From Micromonosporaceae bacterium KJ-029 (GTDB lineage: Bacteria; Actinomycetota; Actinomycetes; Mycobacteriales; Micromonosporaceae): 64,000 bases of DNA. Numbering within the stretch: position 1 is the stretch's first letter; each line of letters opens with the position of its first letter. This document shows, piece by piece, positions 23,124-32,914 of this stretch. The notes beneath the pieces were generated by a model. It saw only the letters and a list, made by a program, of their open reading frames with translations. It did no database searches and was not told the DNA's origin. The stretch lies in the NCBI GenBank assembly GCA_005402585.1, contig BIFP01000051.1, forward strand, positions 248,001 to 312,000, in the 5' to 3' direction. A program made the position numbers and the translations under genes.

Positions 23124-24674
23124 ATGACCCTGCCGGTGCACACCGCCGAGCCAACGCCGACCCGGGCGGCGACCGGGCCCACACCAGCCCGCGCCCACCT
23201 GCTCAACGACGGCACCGTCGCCGACTACCGCCGGGCCGTGACAGCCGGCGCCGACCGGGTGGCCCGCCGGGTGACCGAGGTGACCGGACCGTTCACCGGC
23301 GTACGCCCGGACGAGCTGGCCCCGCTGGTGGACGCGATCGACCTGGATCGCCCGCTCGGCGACACCACCGCGGCCCTGGACGAACTGGAGCAGGTCTACC
23401 TGCGCGACGCCGTCTGGTTCCACCACCCGCGCTACCTGGCCCACCTCAACTGCCCGGTGGTCATCCCGGCGCTGCTCGGCGAGGCGGTGCTCAGCGCCGT
23501 CAACTCCTCCATGGACACCTGGGACCAGAGCGCCGGTGGCACGCTCATCGAGCGGCGGCTGATCGACTGGACGGCCGCCCGGATCGGTCTCGGCCCGGAC
23601 GCGGACGGCGTGTTCACCAGCGGCGGCACCCAGTCCAACCTGCACGCGATGCTGCTGGCCCGGGAGGAGGCCCTCGCCGGCGCGACTCCCGCCGACCGAC
23701 GGGCAATGCAGCCCCGGCTGCGGATCGTCGCCTCGGCGGCGGGTCACTTCAGCGTGCAGAAGGCGGCCAAGCTGCTCGGCCTCGCCCCGGACGCGGTCGT
23801 GGTGGTGGAGACGGGGCCCGATCGGCGGATGCGTCCCGGCGCCGTCCGGCACGAGATCGCCCGCTGTCGGCGTGCCGGCCTGGTGGTGATGGCCGTGGTC
23901 GCCACCGCCGGCACCACCGACTTCGGCACCATCGACCCGCTCGACGAGATCGCCGAGGTGTGCGCCACGGCCGGGGTGTGGCTGCACGTGGACGCCGCGT
24001 ACGGCTGCGGGCTGCTGGTCTCGCCCACCCGCCGGCACCTGCTCGACGGCGTCGAACGGGCCGACTCGGTGACCGTCGACTACCACAAGTCCTTCTTCCA
24101 GCCGGTCAGCTCCAGCGCGCTCGTCGTCCGCGACCGGCGGACGCTGCGGCACGCGACCTGGCACGCCGACTACCTCAATCCGGCCCGGATGGTGGCCCAG
24201 CGCATCCCCAACCAGGTCGACAAGAGTTTGCAGACCACCCGCCGCTTCGACGCCCTCAAGCTCTGGTTGACCCTGCGGGTGATGGGTCCGGACGCCGTCG
24301 GCGAGCTGTTCGACGAGGTGTGCGACCGGGCCGCGCAGGCGTGGGAGCTGGTTGCCGCCGATCCCCGGTTCGAGGTGCTGACCCGGTCGCCGCTGAGCAC
24401 TGTGGTGTTCCGGTGGCGGCCCGTCGGGCCGGGGCGGGAGCTGGCAGACGCGGCGAACCTGCACGCCCGGGAGGCGCTGGCCGCCTCCGGCCTCGGGGTG
24501 GTCGCCGGTACCCGGGTCGACGGTCGCCAGTACCTGAAGTTCACCGTGCTCAATCCGGTGACGACCCGCGACGACGTCGGGTACGTGCTCGACCTGATCG
24601 CCGAGCACGCCGGCCGGTACGTGCACACCCACGCCACGTCGTCCGTCGCCGACCTCACCTGCCGGGTCGGCTGA
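23124..24674 (+). CDS. desA: L-lysine decarboxylase, desferrioxamine biosynthesis
   Basis: 516 aa PLP-dependent group II decarboxylase. Landmarks are [27 protein letters not shown], the PLP-contacting [11 protein letters not shown] and the Schiff-base Lys in [10 protein letters not shown]. It makes cadaverine, the first step of desferrioxamine synthesis. ATG 23124 lies eight nt from GGAGG (23111-23115); ATG 23118 is too close. The next three genes complete desBCD. A 139-bp gap after the binding-protein gene may allow readthrough from the iron-box promoter. Confidence 0.94.
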   Translation: MTLPVHTAEPTPTRAATGPTPARAHLLNDGTVADYRRAVTAGADRVARRVTEVTGPFTGVRPDELAPLVDAIDLDRPLGDTTAALDELEQVYLRDAVWFHHPRYLAHLNCPVVIPALLGEAVLSAVNSSMDTWDQSAGGTLIERRLIDWTAARIGLGPDADGVFTSGGTQSNLHAMLLAREEALAGATPADRRAMQPRLRIVASAAGHFSVQKAAKLLGLAPDAVVVVETGPDRRMRPGAVRHEIARCRRAGLVVMAVVATAGTTDFGTIDPLDEIAEVCATAGVWLHVDAAYGCGLLVSPTRRHLLDGVERADSVTVDYHKSFFQPVSSSALVVRDRRTLRHATWHADYLNPARMVAQRIPNQVDKSLQTTRRFDALKLWLTLRVMGPDAVGELFDEVCDRAAQAWELVAADPRFEVLTRSPLSTVVFRWRPVGPGRELADAANLHAREALAASGLGVVAGTRVDGRQYLKFTVLNPVTTRDDVGYVLDLIAEHAGRYVHTHATSSVADLTCRVG

Positions 24675-24709
24675 CCGTGTCGCCCGCCAATCCGAGCCTG
24701 GAGGACCGG

Positions 24710-25990
24710 ATGTCCAGCTACGACTTCATCGGGATCGGCCTCGGCCCGTACAACCTGGGCCTGGCCTGTCTGACCGCGCCGATCGACGACCTCGACGGGC
24801 TGTTCCTGGAGGCCCGCTCCGATGTCGCCTGGCACCCCGGCATGCTGCTGGAGTCGTCCCGGTTGCAGACACCGTTCCTGGCCGACCTGGTCACCCTGGC
24901 CGACCCCACCTCGCCGTACTCCTTCCTCAGCTACCTCAAGGAGATCGGCCGGCTCTACCCCTTCTACATCCGGGAGAGCTTCTTCCCGCTGCGGGTCGAG
25001 TACGACGCCTACTGCCGCTGGGCCGCCGCGAAGCTGCCCAACCTGCGCTTCGGCCACCAGGTGACCGCGGTCGAGTACGACCCGACCGACCAGCGGTACG
25101 TGGTGACCGCCACCGTCGACGGTGGCACGGTGACCCACCGGGCCCGGCACCTGGTGCTCGGCACCGGCACTCCGCCGCACCTGCCGGCCGCCTGCGCCGG
25201 CCTGACCTCCGACGCGGTACACAACTCGCGCTATCTGGACCACCGCGACGCGTTGCAGGCCAAGAGCAGCATCACCATCGTCGGCAGTGGGCAGAGCGCC
25301 GCCGAGATCTACCACGACCTGCTCGGCGACATCGACACCCACGGCTACCAGCTGAACTGGGTGACCCGCTCACCGCGCTTCTTCCCGCTGGAATACACCA
25401 AGCTCACCCTGGAGATGACCTCACCGGACTACGTGGACTACTTCCACGCCCTGCCCGAACCCACCCGCTACCGGCTCGAAGCCGAGCAGAAGGGGCTGTT
25501 CAAGGGGATCTCCGCCGACCTGGTCGACGACATCTTCGACCTGCTCTACGCCCGCAGCGTGCCCGGCCCGGTGAACACCCGCCTGATGACCAACACCGAG
25601 CTGACCGCGGTGACGTACGACGAGGCCGCCGGCGTGCACACCCTCGGACTGCGTCACGTCGAGCAGGACCGGGAGTTCACCCTGGACACCGAGGGCCTGG
25701 TGCTGGCCACCGGCTACCGGTACCGGGTGCCCGCGTTCCTGGACCCGGTCCGGGACCGGCTGCGGTTCGACGGCCACGGCCGGCTCGACGTCGCCCGCAA
25801 CTACAGCGTCGACCACACCGGGCGCGGCATCTTCCTGCAGAACGGCGGCACCCACACGCACAGCATCACCTCGCCCGACCTCGGCATGGGCCCGTACCGC
25901 AACGCGTGGATCATCCGGGAGATGCTCGGCCGGGAGCCGTACCCGATCGAGAAGTCGATCACCTTCCAGGAGTTCGGGGTGACGGTGTGA
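24710..25990 (+). CDS. desB: Cadaverine N-hydroxylase (lysine 6-monooxygenase family)
   Basis: 426 aa flavin monooxygenase. The FAD site is [14 protein letters not shown] (residues about 5-18), the NADPH site [16 protein letters not shown] (about 185), and the late ATGYRYRVP loop is typical of SidA/IucD-type N-hydroxylases. It hydroxylates cadaverine to N-hydroxycadaverine. ATG 24710 has GGAGG at 24700-24704. A GTG at 24677 would add 11 residues but lacks a ribosome site. Its stop overlaps the desC start. Confidence 0.94.
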   Translation: MSSYDFIGIGLGPYNLGLACLTAPIDDLDGLFLEARSDVAWHPGMLLESSRLQTPFLADLVTLADPTSPYSFLSYLKEIGRLYPFYIRESFFPLRVEYDAYCRWAAAKLPNLRFGHQVTAVEYDPTDQRYVVTATVDGGTVTHRARHLVLGTGTPPHLPAACAGLTSDAVHNSRYLDHRDALQAKSSITIVGSGQSAAEIYHDLLGDIDTHGYQLNWVTRSPRFFPLEYTKLTLEMTSPDYVDYFHALPEPTRYRLEAEQKGLFKGISADLVDDIFDLLYARSVPGPVNTRLMTNTELTAVTYDEAAGVHTLGLRHVEQDREFTLDTEGLVLATGYRYRVPAFLDPVRDRLRFDGHGRLDVARNYSVDHTGRGIFLQNGGTHTHSITSPDLGMGPYRNAWIIREMLGREPYPIEKSITFQEFGVTV

Positions 25991-26574
25991 GCAGGATCCT
26001 CTACACCCGTCACGATCGGCGGCTCGGCGAGTTCGCCCTGCGTACGCTCGACGTGGCCGCCGACGCCCCGCTGCTGCACCGGTGGGTGACCCACCCGAAG
26101 GCGGTGTTCTGGCTGATGCAGGACGCCGACGTCGAGCGGGTCGCCGCCGAGTACCGGGCCATCGCCGCGCACCCGCACCACGACGCGTACCTGGGGCTGT
26201 GGCGCGGTGAGCCGGCGTTCCTCGTCGAACGCTACGACCCGGCCCGGGTGGAGCTGGTCGGGCTCCACGACGCCGAGCCCGGCGATGTGGGCATGCACTT
26301 CCTCTGCGCGCCGGCCGAGGCCCCCGTCCACGGCTTCACCACCGCGGTGATCACCACCGTGATGGCCTGGCTCTTCGCCGACCCCACGATCCAGCGGGTC
26401 GTGGTCGAGCCGGACGTACGCAACACCGCCGTGCACGCGCTCAACGCGGCGGTCGGTTTCCAGGTGATCGGACCGATCGCCAAGCCGGAGAAGACGGCCC
26501 TGTTGAGCATCTGCACCCGGGAACGGTTCGTGGCCGCCACCGTAGCGAAGGAGAACCGGTATGACCACGCGTGA
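25987..26574 (+). CDS. desC: N-hydroxycadaverine acyltransferase
   Basis: 195 aa GNAT of the AlcB/IucB type: [69 protein letters not shown]. It transfers acetyl or succinyl from CoA to the hydroxylamine. It starts at GTG 25987 within the desB stop (GTGA) and ends 14 nt inside desD. Compare the paralogue at 16302, which shares the same blocks. Confidence 0.93.
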   Translation: MSRILYTRHDRRLGEFALRTLDVAADAPLLHRWVTHPKAVFWLMQDADVERVAAEYRAIAAHPHHDAYLGLWRGEPAFLVERYDPARVELVGLHDAEPGDVGMHFLCAPAEAPVHGFTTAVITTVMAWLFADPTIQRVVVEPDVRNTAVHALNAAVGFQVIGPIAKPEKTALLSICTRERFVAATVAKENRYDHA

Positions 26575-28426
26575 CCTGTCACCCACCTGTTCGCGACCGT
26601 GGGACTCCGCTTCGCCGCATTCCTCGCCCTCACCCGTCGCCCATCTGCGTCCGGAGATCTGGGAGCGGGCCAACCGGTTGCTGGTGCGCAAGGCCCTGGC
26701 CGAGTTCACCCACGAGCGGCTGCTCAGCCCCGAGCCGGTGGAACCGCCCGCCGACGCCGCCGGGCCGCGGTGGTACGCGGTGTCCGGCGACTCCGGCGCG
26801 GTCGAGTACCGGTTCGCCGCGCGGGTGCTGACCCTGGAGCACTGGGACATCGACCCGGAGAGCATCACCCGACGCCGGGGCGAGGAGGCGTTGCCGCTGG
26901 ACGCGGTCGACCTCTGCCTCGACCTGCGCGACGCACTCGGCCTCACCGACCGGATCCTCCCGGTCTACCTGGAGGAGATCAGCTCCACCCTGGCCGGTAT
27001 CGCGTACAAGCTGGACCGCCCGCTGCCGGGCGCGGCGAAGCTGGTCGAGGCCGATTTCCAGACCGTCGAGACGTCGATGACCGAGGGTCACCCCTGCTTC
27101 GTGGCCAACAGCGGCCGGCTCGGCTTCGGCGTCGACGAGTACCACCGCTACGCCCCGGAGGCCGCCCGGCCGGTCCGGCTGATCTGGCTGGCCGCGCACC
27201 GTGACCACGCCACCTTCACCAGCGCCGCCGACCTGGACTACGACACGCTCGTCCGCTCGGAACTGGGCGACGCGGTGCTCGCCGGGTTCGCCGAGACCAT
27301 GGCCGGGCTCGGCCTGGACCTGGCCGACTACCTGCTCATCCCGGTGCACCCCTGGCAGTGGTGGAACAAGCTGTCGGTCACCTTCGCCGGGGAGGTGGCC
27401 CGCCGGCGACTGGTCCACCTCGGTGAGGGGCCGGACGAATACCTCGCCCAGCAGTCCATCCGTACCTTCTTCAACGTCAGCGACCCGCACCGGCACTACG
27501 TCAAGACCGCGCTCTCCGTGCTGAACATGGGCTTCATGCGCGGGCTGTCGGCGGCGTACATGGCGGCCACCCCGGCCATCAACGACTGGCTCGCCGACCT
27601 GATCGGCGGTGACGAGGTGTTCCGGGCCACCGGGTTGACGATCATCCGGGAGCGGGCCGCGGTCGGCTACCGGCACCGGCAGTACGAGGCCGCCACCGAC
27701 CGCTACTCGCCGTACCGGAAGATGCTGGCCGCGCTCTGGCGGGAGAGCCCGGTGCCCGACCTCGCGCCCGGCCAGCGGCTGGCCACGATGGCGTCGCTGC
27801 TGCACGTCGACGCCGACGGCCGGTCCTTCGCCGCCGAGCTGATCGCCACCTCCGGGCTGGCGCCGGTGCGGTGGCTACGCCGCTACCTGAACGCCTACCT
27901 CACCCCGCTGCTGCACGCCTTCTACGCCTACGACCTGGCCTTCATGCCGCACGGCGAGAACGTGATCCTGGTGCTGCGGGACGGAGCGGTCGAGCGGGTG
28001 ATCTTCAAGGACATCGCCGAGGAGATCGTCGTGATGAGCGCCGAGGCGGCACTGCCGCCCACGGTCGAGCGGATCCGGGCCGGCGTCCCGGAGGACTTGA
28101 AGTTGCTGTCGATCTTCACCGACGTCTTCGACTGCTTCTTCCGCTTCCTCGGCGCAACCCTCGCCACCCAGGGCGTCGTCGACGAGGACACGTTCTGGCG
28201 GGCGGTCGCCGACTGCGCCGCCGAGTACGCCGACCGGGTGCCGCACCTGGCCGACCGGCTCGCCCGCTACGACCTGTTCGCCCCCGAGTTCGCGCTGTCC
28301 TGCCTCAACCGGCTGCAACTGCGCGACAACCAGCAGATGGTCGACCTGGCCGACCCGTCGGCCGCACTGCAACTCGTCGGCGCCCTGACCAACCCGATCG
28401 CGCGCTTCGCCCCCACGGGCGGATAG
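26561..28426 (+). CDS. desD: NIS siderophore synthetase, desferrioxamine assembly
   Basis: 621 aa IucA/IucC-family ATP-dependent ligase. Motifs seen are EGHPCFVANSGRLGFG (ATP-binding loop with HP and G-x-G), LIPVHPWQWWNKL, QQSIRTFFNVSDPHRHYVKTALSVLNMG and MPHGENVILVLRDG with FKD next to it. It oligomerises and cyclises N-hydroxy-N-succinylcadaverine units. ATG 26561 has AAGGAG eight nt upstream. It is the last gene of the iron-regulated rightward run. Confidence 0.95.
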   Translation: MTTRDLSPTCSRPWDSASPHSSPSPVAHLRPEIWERANRLLVRKALAEFTHERLLSPEPVEPPADAAGPRWYAVSGDSGAVEYRFAARVLTLEHWDIDPESITRRRGEEALPLDAVDLCLDLRDALGLTDRILPVYLEEISSTLAGIAYKLDRPLPGAAKLVEADFQTVETSMTEGHPCFVANSGRLGFGVDEYHRYAPEAARPVRLIWLAAHRDHATFTSAADLDYDTLVRSELGDAVLAGFAETMAGLGLDLADYLLIPVHPWQWWNKLSVTFAGEVARRRLVHLGEGPDEYLAQQSIRTFFNVSDPHRHYVKTALSVLNMGFMRGLSAAYMAATPAINDWLADLIGGDEVFRATGLTIIRERAAVGYRHRQYEAATDRYSPYRKMLAALWRESPVPDLAPGQRLATMASLLHVDADGRSFAAELIATSGLAPVRWLRRYLNAYLTPLLHAFYAYDLAFMPHGENVILVLRDGAVERVIFKDIAEEIVVMSAEAALPPTVERIRAGVPEDLKLLSIFTDVFDCFFRFLGATLATQGVVDEDTFWRAVADCAAEYADRVPHLADRLARYDLFAPEFALSCLNRLQLRDNQQMVDLADPSAALQLVGALTNPIARFAPTGG

Positions 28427-28436
28427 GCGGCACCGG

Positions 28437-29441
28437 TCAGTCGCGGGACAGGTCGGCGAGGTCGCGGTCCAGCAGCTCGGCCAGCAGGGCGTGCCGGCCG
28501 GGATCGTTGTCCGGGGTGATGCCGCGGCTGGGCATCTCCACGGTCATCAGCAGGTGCAGGTGCATCCGGTACAACGCGAGCCGGCGGCGTGCCCCGTCGT
28601 CGAAGATCAGCGGCGTGCCGGTGGCGTCGGCGTACCCGCGCAGGAACGGGTGTGCCGGCTCGTCCTCGGCCCGCCGGAACAGCAGCGGGGAGACCAGGTC
28701 CAGCAGTGGGTCGCCGTAGAGGAACCGTTCGCCGTCGACCAGGCCGCACATCCGGTACGTACCGGCGGCGTCCGGGACGGTCAGCACGTTGCCGTCCCAG
28801 CAGTCGAAGTGCAGCAGGGCCGGGCGGCGTACCTGGTCGAGCAGGTCCCCGTGCCGGGCCACCAGGGCGCGGAACCGCTCCGCCGGCGCGGGCAGCGTCA
28901 CCTTCCAGTCGACCGCGTCCGCCAGCAGGTCGTCGATGATCGCCGCGAACGCCGCCCGCCAGGTCGAACCGCCGGTGCGCCCGGCGTCGTACCCGAACCG
29001 GTCGCCGGTGATCCGGTGCAGGGCGGCCGTCGCCGCGCCCAGGTCGGCGCGGGCCGGCCCGTCGTCACCGTCCAGGTCGGGCAGGGCCCGCCCGGGCAGC
29101 CGGCCGGTGACCAGCCACTCGCCGAGACGCGGATCGTTGCCGTGGTGCAGCACCGGCGGCACCGGCACCTGCGGGGCCCGTTCGGCGACCAGCCGGAAGT
29201 AGCGGGCCTCGGCGGCGAGCAGGTCGGTCTCGTAGCGCAGCAGTCGTGCGGTGAGCGGCGGCGCGACCTTCAGCACCACGTCACGGCCGTCGTCGAGGCG
29301 TACCCACCACACCGCGGCGAAGCCGCCGCCGGCCAACGGTCCACAGTCGCGCAGCTGGCGGTCGGGGCCGAACGAGGCCCGGACGAACTCGGCCACGTCG
29401 TCGGGGGAGAGGTCACGTTGGGTGGGACTGATCGACGCCAC
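28437..29441 (-). CDS. Aminoglycoside phosphotransferase-family kinase (APH fold)
   Basis: 334 aa. Kinase-like features are the GGFAAVWWVRLDDGRDVVLKV N-lobe with the ATP-site Lys, catalytic LLHFDCWDGNVL (Brenner-type HxDxxxxN) and the metal-binding GLVDGERFLYGDPLLDL. The family includes antibiotic, choline and fructosamine kinases; the substrate here is unknown. GTG 29441 sits six nt downstream of TACCCT on the minus strand, a leaderless geometry, and no Shine-Dalgarno is present. It is convergent with desD (10-bp gap). Confidence 0.82.
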   Translation of the reverse strand: MASISPTQRDLSPDDVAEFVRASFGPDRQLRDCGPLAGGGFAAVWWVRLDDGRDVVLKVAPPLTARLLRYETDLLAAEARYFRLVAERAPQVPVPPVLHHGNDPRLGEWLVTGRLPGRALPDLDGDDGPARADLGAATAALHRITGDRFGYDAGRTGGSTWRAAFAAIIDDLLADAVDWKVTLPAPAERFRALVARHGDLLDQVRRPALLHFDCWDGNVLTVPDAAGTYRMCGLVDGERFLYGDPLLDLVSPLLFRRAEDEPAHPFLRGYADATGTPLIFDDGARRRLALYRMHLHLLMTVEMPSRGITPDNDPGRHALLAELLDRDLADLSRD

Positions 29442-29447
29442 CGGATC

Positions 29448-29470
29448 AGGGTAGGCGTGCTCGGTAGGCT
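29448..29470. promoter_or_regulatory. Back-to-back leaderless promoters
   Basis: On the minus strand TACCCT (29453-29448) lies six nt before GTG 29441. On the plus strand TAGGCT (29465-29470) lies six nt before ATG 29477. TAnnnT six to seven nt from a start codon places transcription at or beside the start codon, the usual actinobacterial leaderless arrangement. Only 35 bp separate the two genes. Confidence 0.6.
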
Positions 29471-29476
29471 TTATCC

Positions 29477-30262
29477 ATGACGGTGCCACGTGAGCAGCGG
29501 CGGGTGTTCGGCGAGGTGGCCCACGCCTACGAGGGCGTCCGACCCGGCTACCCCGCCGAGATCCTGGGCCTGATCACCGCGTACGTGGGCCGGGCTGTGC
29601 GGACCGTGGTGGAATCGGGAGCGGGGACGGGCAAGGGCACCGCGCTGCTGCGCGGCCTCGGCGTACCGCTGACCTGCGTCGAACCCGACCCGGCGATGGC
29701 CGCGCTGCTGGCCCGCCGCTTCGACGGCGACGACCTGGTCTCGGTGGTGGTCAGCCGGTTCGAGGACTGGATCCCGCCGTCCGACGGCGTGGACCTGCTG
29801 GCCAGCGCGCAGGCCTGGCACTGGGTCGACCACACCCGGCGCACCCACCTGGCCGCCGAGGCGCTGGCCCCGGGTGGGGTACTCGCGGTCTTCGGGCACG
29901 ACTACGGGTTCGTCGACGCCGACCTGCGCGCGCAGCTGAACCTGGTGTACCTGGAGTACGCGCCGGAGATCGCGGATCAGCCCGGACGGCCGGTCCACTC
30001 CCGCCACCCGGGCGCGTTCCGTCCCGAGGAACTGCGCGGTTCACCATGGTTCACCGACGCCGAGGAGCGGCGAGTGATGACGGTGGTGCGGTACGACACC
30101 GCCCGCTACCTGACCCTGCTGTCCACGTTCTCCCCGCACCGGATGCTGCCCGAGCAGCAGCGGTCCCGCCTGCACCGAGCCCTGGCCGACCGCGTCGACG
30201 CGCACGGCGGCGTCCTCGAGCAGAAGCTGACCACCTGGCTGTGGTTGGCGCGCAGAACCTAA
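29477..30262 (+). CDS. Class I SAM-dependent methyltransferase, probably leaderless
   Basis: 261 aa. It starts REQRRVFGEVAHAYEGVRPGYP, the familiar beginning of UbiE/type-11-like methyltransferases, then motif I VVESGAGTGKGT, motif II CVEPDPAM and the AQAWHWVD block. Substrate unknown. ATG 29477 follows TAGGCT by six nt and has no ribosome site. Its TAA overlaps the stop of the convergent LacI gene by four nt. Confidence 0.85.
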   Translation: MTVPREQRRVFGEVAHAYEGVRPGYPAEILGLITAYVGRAVRTVVESGAGTGKGTALLRGLGVPLTCVEPDPAMAALLARRFDGDDLVSVVVSRFEDWIPPSDGVDLLASAQAWHWVDHTRRTHLAAEALAPGGVLAVFGHDYGFVDADLRAQLNLVYLEYAPEIADQPGRPVHSRHPGAFRPEELRGSPWFTDAEERRVMTVVRYDTARYLTLLSTFSPHRMLPEQQRSRLHRALADRVDAHGGVLEQKLTTWLWLARRT

Positions 30263-31269
30263 GCGGGGCCGGAGCTGTCCCGCCGGACCAGCTCCGCGGC
30301 GAGCGACTCCAACCGAGGGCGGGACGCGCCCGCGTCGAGCGCCAGCGCCATCGCCCGGGCACCCATCTCCACCAGGGGCAGCCGGACGGTGGTCAGCGCC
30401 GGGGTGACGTCCCGGGCCATCGGCATGTCGTCGAAGCCGAATACGCTGACCTGGCCGGGCACGGCCACCGACCGGGAACGCAGCAGCGACAGCGCGCCGA
30501 TGGCCATCGAGTCGTTGAGCGCCACGATCGCGGTCAGGCCGGGTTCCGCGTCGAGCAGGGCGGCGGCGGCGTCGGCGCCGCTGTCACGGTCGAAGTCGGC
30601 GTACCGGACGCGGTGCTCGGGCAGCTCGCGGCCGTGCTCAGTGAGCGCCTCGCGCAGCCCGGTCAGCCGGTCGGTCGTGGTGGTCAGCACCCGTGGCCCG
30701 GCCACCACCCCGATACCTTCGTGCCCGAGCCGGCACAGCTCCTGCCCGAGCAGCCGGGCACCGCTGTGATTGTCCGGCATCACCGCGTCGCCGGAGTGCT
30801 CGTGCCGGCCGATCACCGCGACCCGCCCGCCGGTGGCCTCGTACGCGGCCAGCTTCCCGTTGAGCAGCCGGGTGAAGTCGGCGTCGTGGTAGCCGGAGCC
30901 GGCCAGGATGATGGCCGCGACCTGGTGCCCGCGTAGCAGCTCGACGTACTCCAGCTCGCGCTCCGGGTCGCGGTAGCTGTTGCAGATCATCAGCAGCCGG
31001 CCCTGGTCCGTGGCGACCCGTTGCAGCCCTCGGGTGATCTCCGAGAAGTACGGGTCGGAGACGTCGTGCACGATCACGCCGACGGCGCCGCGGTGCGAGC
31101 GGGCGAGCAGCTGGGCGTGGGCGTTGGGCACGTACTGCAACTCGGCGACCGCCTGGAGCACCCGTTCGCGCAACTCGTCGGTGACCGGCTTGCTGCTGCC
31201 GTTGATCACACGGGACGCTGTGGCGGGTGAGACTCCGGCCCGCCGCGCCACATCGGACAGAGTCGCCAC
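30259..31269 (-). CDS. LacI-family transcriptional regulator
   Basis: 336 aa. The N-terminal helix-turn-helix has LSDVARRAGVSPATASRVINGS, followed by the hinge helix and a periplasmic-binding-protein-like effector domain (GVIVHDVSDPYFSEITRG, AIVALNDSMAIGAL, GFDDMPMA). It starts at GTG 31269 behind a G-rich GGGGGGCGG. No sugar gene is adjacent, so the target operon is elsewhere or consists of its own promoter. It overlaps the convergent methyltransferase stop (30259-30262). Confidence 0.93.
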   Translation of the reverse strand: MATLSDVARRAGVSPATASRVINGSSKPVTDELRERVLQAVAELQYVPNAHAQLLARSHRGAVGVIVHDVSDPYFSEITRGLQRVATDQGRLLMICNSYRDPERELEYVELLRGHQVAAIILAGSGYHDADFTRLLNGKLAAYEATGGRVAVIGRHEHSGDAVMPDNHSGARLLGQELCRLGHEGIGVVAGPRVLTTTTDRLTGLREALTEHGRELPEHRVRYADFDRDSGADAAAALLDAEPGLTAIVALNDSMAIGALSLLRSRSVAVPGQVSVFGFDDMPMARDVTPALTTVRLPLVEMGARAMALALDAGASRPRLESLAAELVRRDSSGPA

Positions 31270-31330
31270 GTTCCGCCCCCCCTCACCCTCGTGCCGGCCA
31301 CGCGCCCGGCGGCATGCGTCACCGTACCGC

Positions 31331-31347
31331 AGGGAAGGCCCTTTCCT
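31331..31347. repeat. Diverged AAGGGGCCCTTCC-type palindrome
   Basis: AGGGAAGGCCCTTTCCT is an imperfect palindrome upstream of the LacI gene, similar to the repeat at 16276-16343. It may be a degenerate copy or a regulatory hairpin in the LacI leader. Confidence 0.35.
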
Positions 31348-31446
31348 GATCAGGTGGTTCGGGCAGCTCACGGCCCCTCGTTCCGGGGCGGCCCGCGGCT
31401 GGAACCCCCACTGCACCGGAGGACCTACGATCCTCGAGCCGGGCGA

Positions 31447-32376
31447 CTAGCTGGCTGTGGTGCGGGTGGCGAGGGCGTCGACCAGTCGGCGGGTGGAGCC
31501 GGCCAGGTTCCAGCGCTCGGCCAGCTCGATGAGCCGGTCCGGGGCGGCCGGCGCCACCGGCAGCTCGGTGGGCAGCGGCGGCAGCGGCACGTCCAGGGCG
31601 ACCCGGACCACCTTCGGGGCCACCGCGAGATAGTCCCGCGCGGCGACGAGCTTGCCGCGCAGCCCGGGGGCGAAGCCCGAGGTCGGGTCGTCCAAAGCGG
31701 CGAGGATTCCGGCGATGTCGCCGTACCGGTCGACCAGCCGGGCGGCGGTCTTCTCGCCGACCCCGGCCACCCCGGGCAGCCCGTCGCTCGGATCGCCGCG
31801 CAGGGCGGCGAACTCGGCGTACCGGTCGGCCGGGACGCCGTACCGGGCCCGGACCGCGGTGTCGTCGCAGTCGTCCAGCTTGGCCACGCCGCGCCCGATG
31901 TAGAGCAGCCGCACCCCGCGGGTGTCGTCGACCAGCTGGAACAGGTCCCGGTCGCCGGAGACCACCTCCACCGGGCCGGGTTGGGTGACCGACAGGGTGC
32001 CGAGCACGTCGTCGGCCTCGTAGCCGGGCGCGCCGACCACGGTGATGCCGAACGCGTCGAGCACGTCGAGGATCATCGGCACCTGCGGGGTGAGCGTGTC
32101 CGGCACGACCTCGCCGCCCTGCGGCGCCACCCGGTGCGCCTTGTACGAGGGCAGCAGCGCCACCCGCCAGTCCGGCCGCCAGTCGTGGTCCATCGCGCAC
32201 ACCATCCGCCCCGGCCGCCGGGTGCGGACCAGGTGGGCGAGCATGTCGAGGAACCCGCGTACGGCGTTGACCGGCTGGCCGTCGGCGGTCTTCGCGGCCG
32301 ACTCGGGGATGCCGAAGTACGCCCGGAAGTAGAGACTGGGTGCGTCGACGAGCATGATCGGGGTCTGCTGTGCCAC
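31447..32376 (-). CDS. 5'-3' exonuclease (Pol I N-domain type)
   Basis: 309 aa stand-alone FEN-like nuclease. It has MLVDAPSLYFRAYFG with the first metal-binding Asp, CAMDHDWRPDWR, the arch-region YKAHR, GYEADDVLGTL, VVSGDRDLFQLVDD, and the helix-hairpin-helix GLPGVAGVGEKTAARLV. It removes RNA primers or flaps, as the exonuclease domain of DNA polymerase I does; stand-alone paralogues are common in actinobacteria. GTG 32376 is chosen; ATG 32406 would add ten residues. CAGGCT lies seven nt upstream of GTG 32376 and could make it leaderless. Confidence 0.92.
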   Translation of the reverse strand: MAQQTPIMLVDAPSLYFRAYFGIPESAAKTADGQPVNAVRGFLDMLAHLVRTRRPGRMVCAMDHDWRPDWRVALLPSYKAHRVAPQGGEVVPDTLTPQVPMILDVLDAFGITVVGAPGYEADDVLGTLSVTQPGPVEVVSGDRDLFQLVDDTRGVRLLYIGRGVAKLDDCDDTAVRARYGVPADRYAEFAALRGDPSDGLPGVAGVGEKTAARLVDRYGDIAGILAALDDPTSGFAPGLRGKLVAARDYLAVAPKVVRVALDVPLPPLPTELPVAPAAPDRLIELAERWNLAGSTRRLVDALATRTTAS

Positions 32377-32445
32377 GCCCGACAGCCTGACACAACCCAC
32401 CGACATCGGGAGCGACGGCACGTCGGGGGCCACCAGGAGGACGCG

Positions 32446-32826
32446 ATGACCGCACCGGCCCGGCTGACGTTGACCACGGTCAACCTGAACACGCCCGACC
32501 CGGCCGCGCTGGCGCGCTTCTACGCGCGGCTGCTCGGCTGGGACATCGAGGTCGAGGAGGCCGACGACGTCATTCTGCGCTCGACCGACGGCGGGGTGGG
32601 CCTGTCCTTCCAGCGCGAGCCGGCGTACGTGCGGCCGACCTGGCCGGCCGAGGCCGGCCGGCAGCAGATGATGATGCACCTGGAGATCGGCGTCGAGGAC
32701 CTGGACGGTGCCCTGGCCCACGCACTGGACTGCGGCGCCACCCTGGCCGCGTTTCAGCCGCAGGAGGACGTGCGGGTCTGCCTGGACCCGGACGGCCACC
32801 CGTTCTGCCTCTGGCTGATGGAATAG
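32446..32826 (+). CDS. VOC (glyoxalase/bleomycin resistance) family protein
   Basis: 126 aa single VOC module: VNLNTPDPAALARFYARLLGW at the start, HLEIGVEDLDGALAHALDCGA in the middle and VCLDPDGHPFCLW at the end, the two beta-alpha-beta-beta-beta halves of the fold. Metal ligands are not fully obvious. AGGAGG lies at 32435-32440, before ATG 32446. Function unknown; binding or metal-dependent conversion of a small molecule is possible. Confidence 0.82.
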   Translation: MTAPARLTLTTVNLNTPDPAALARFYARLLGWDIEVEEADDVILRSTDGGVGLSFQREPAYVRPTWPAEAGRQQMMMHLEIGVEDLDGALAHALDCGATLAAFQPQEDVRVCLDPDGHPFCLWLME

Positions 32827-32902
32827 CCTCGGCCCACCCGGCGGGTGGCTGACGCGGTGGGGGAACCGGGACCTCCCGGCTCCTGATTCCCCAAACGACC
32901 GT

Positions 32903-32908
32903 TAAGCT
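32903..32908 (+). promoter_or_regulatory. -10 element TAAGCT of a leaderless gene
   Basis: TAAGCT ends six nt before GTG 32915 of the M24 peptidase gene, and no Shine-Dalgarno is present there. Same geometry as at 29465, 35221, 51910 and 53653. Confidence 0.55.
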
Positions 32909-32914
32909 GAACGA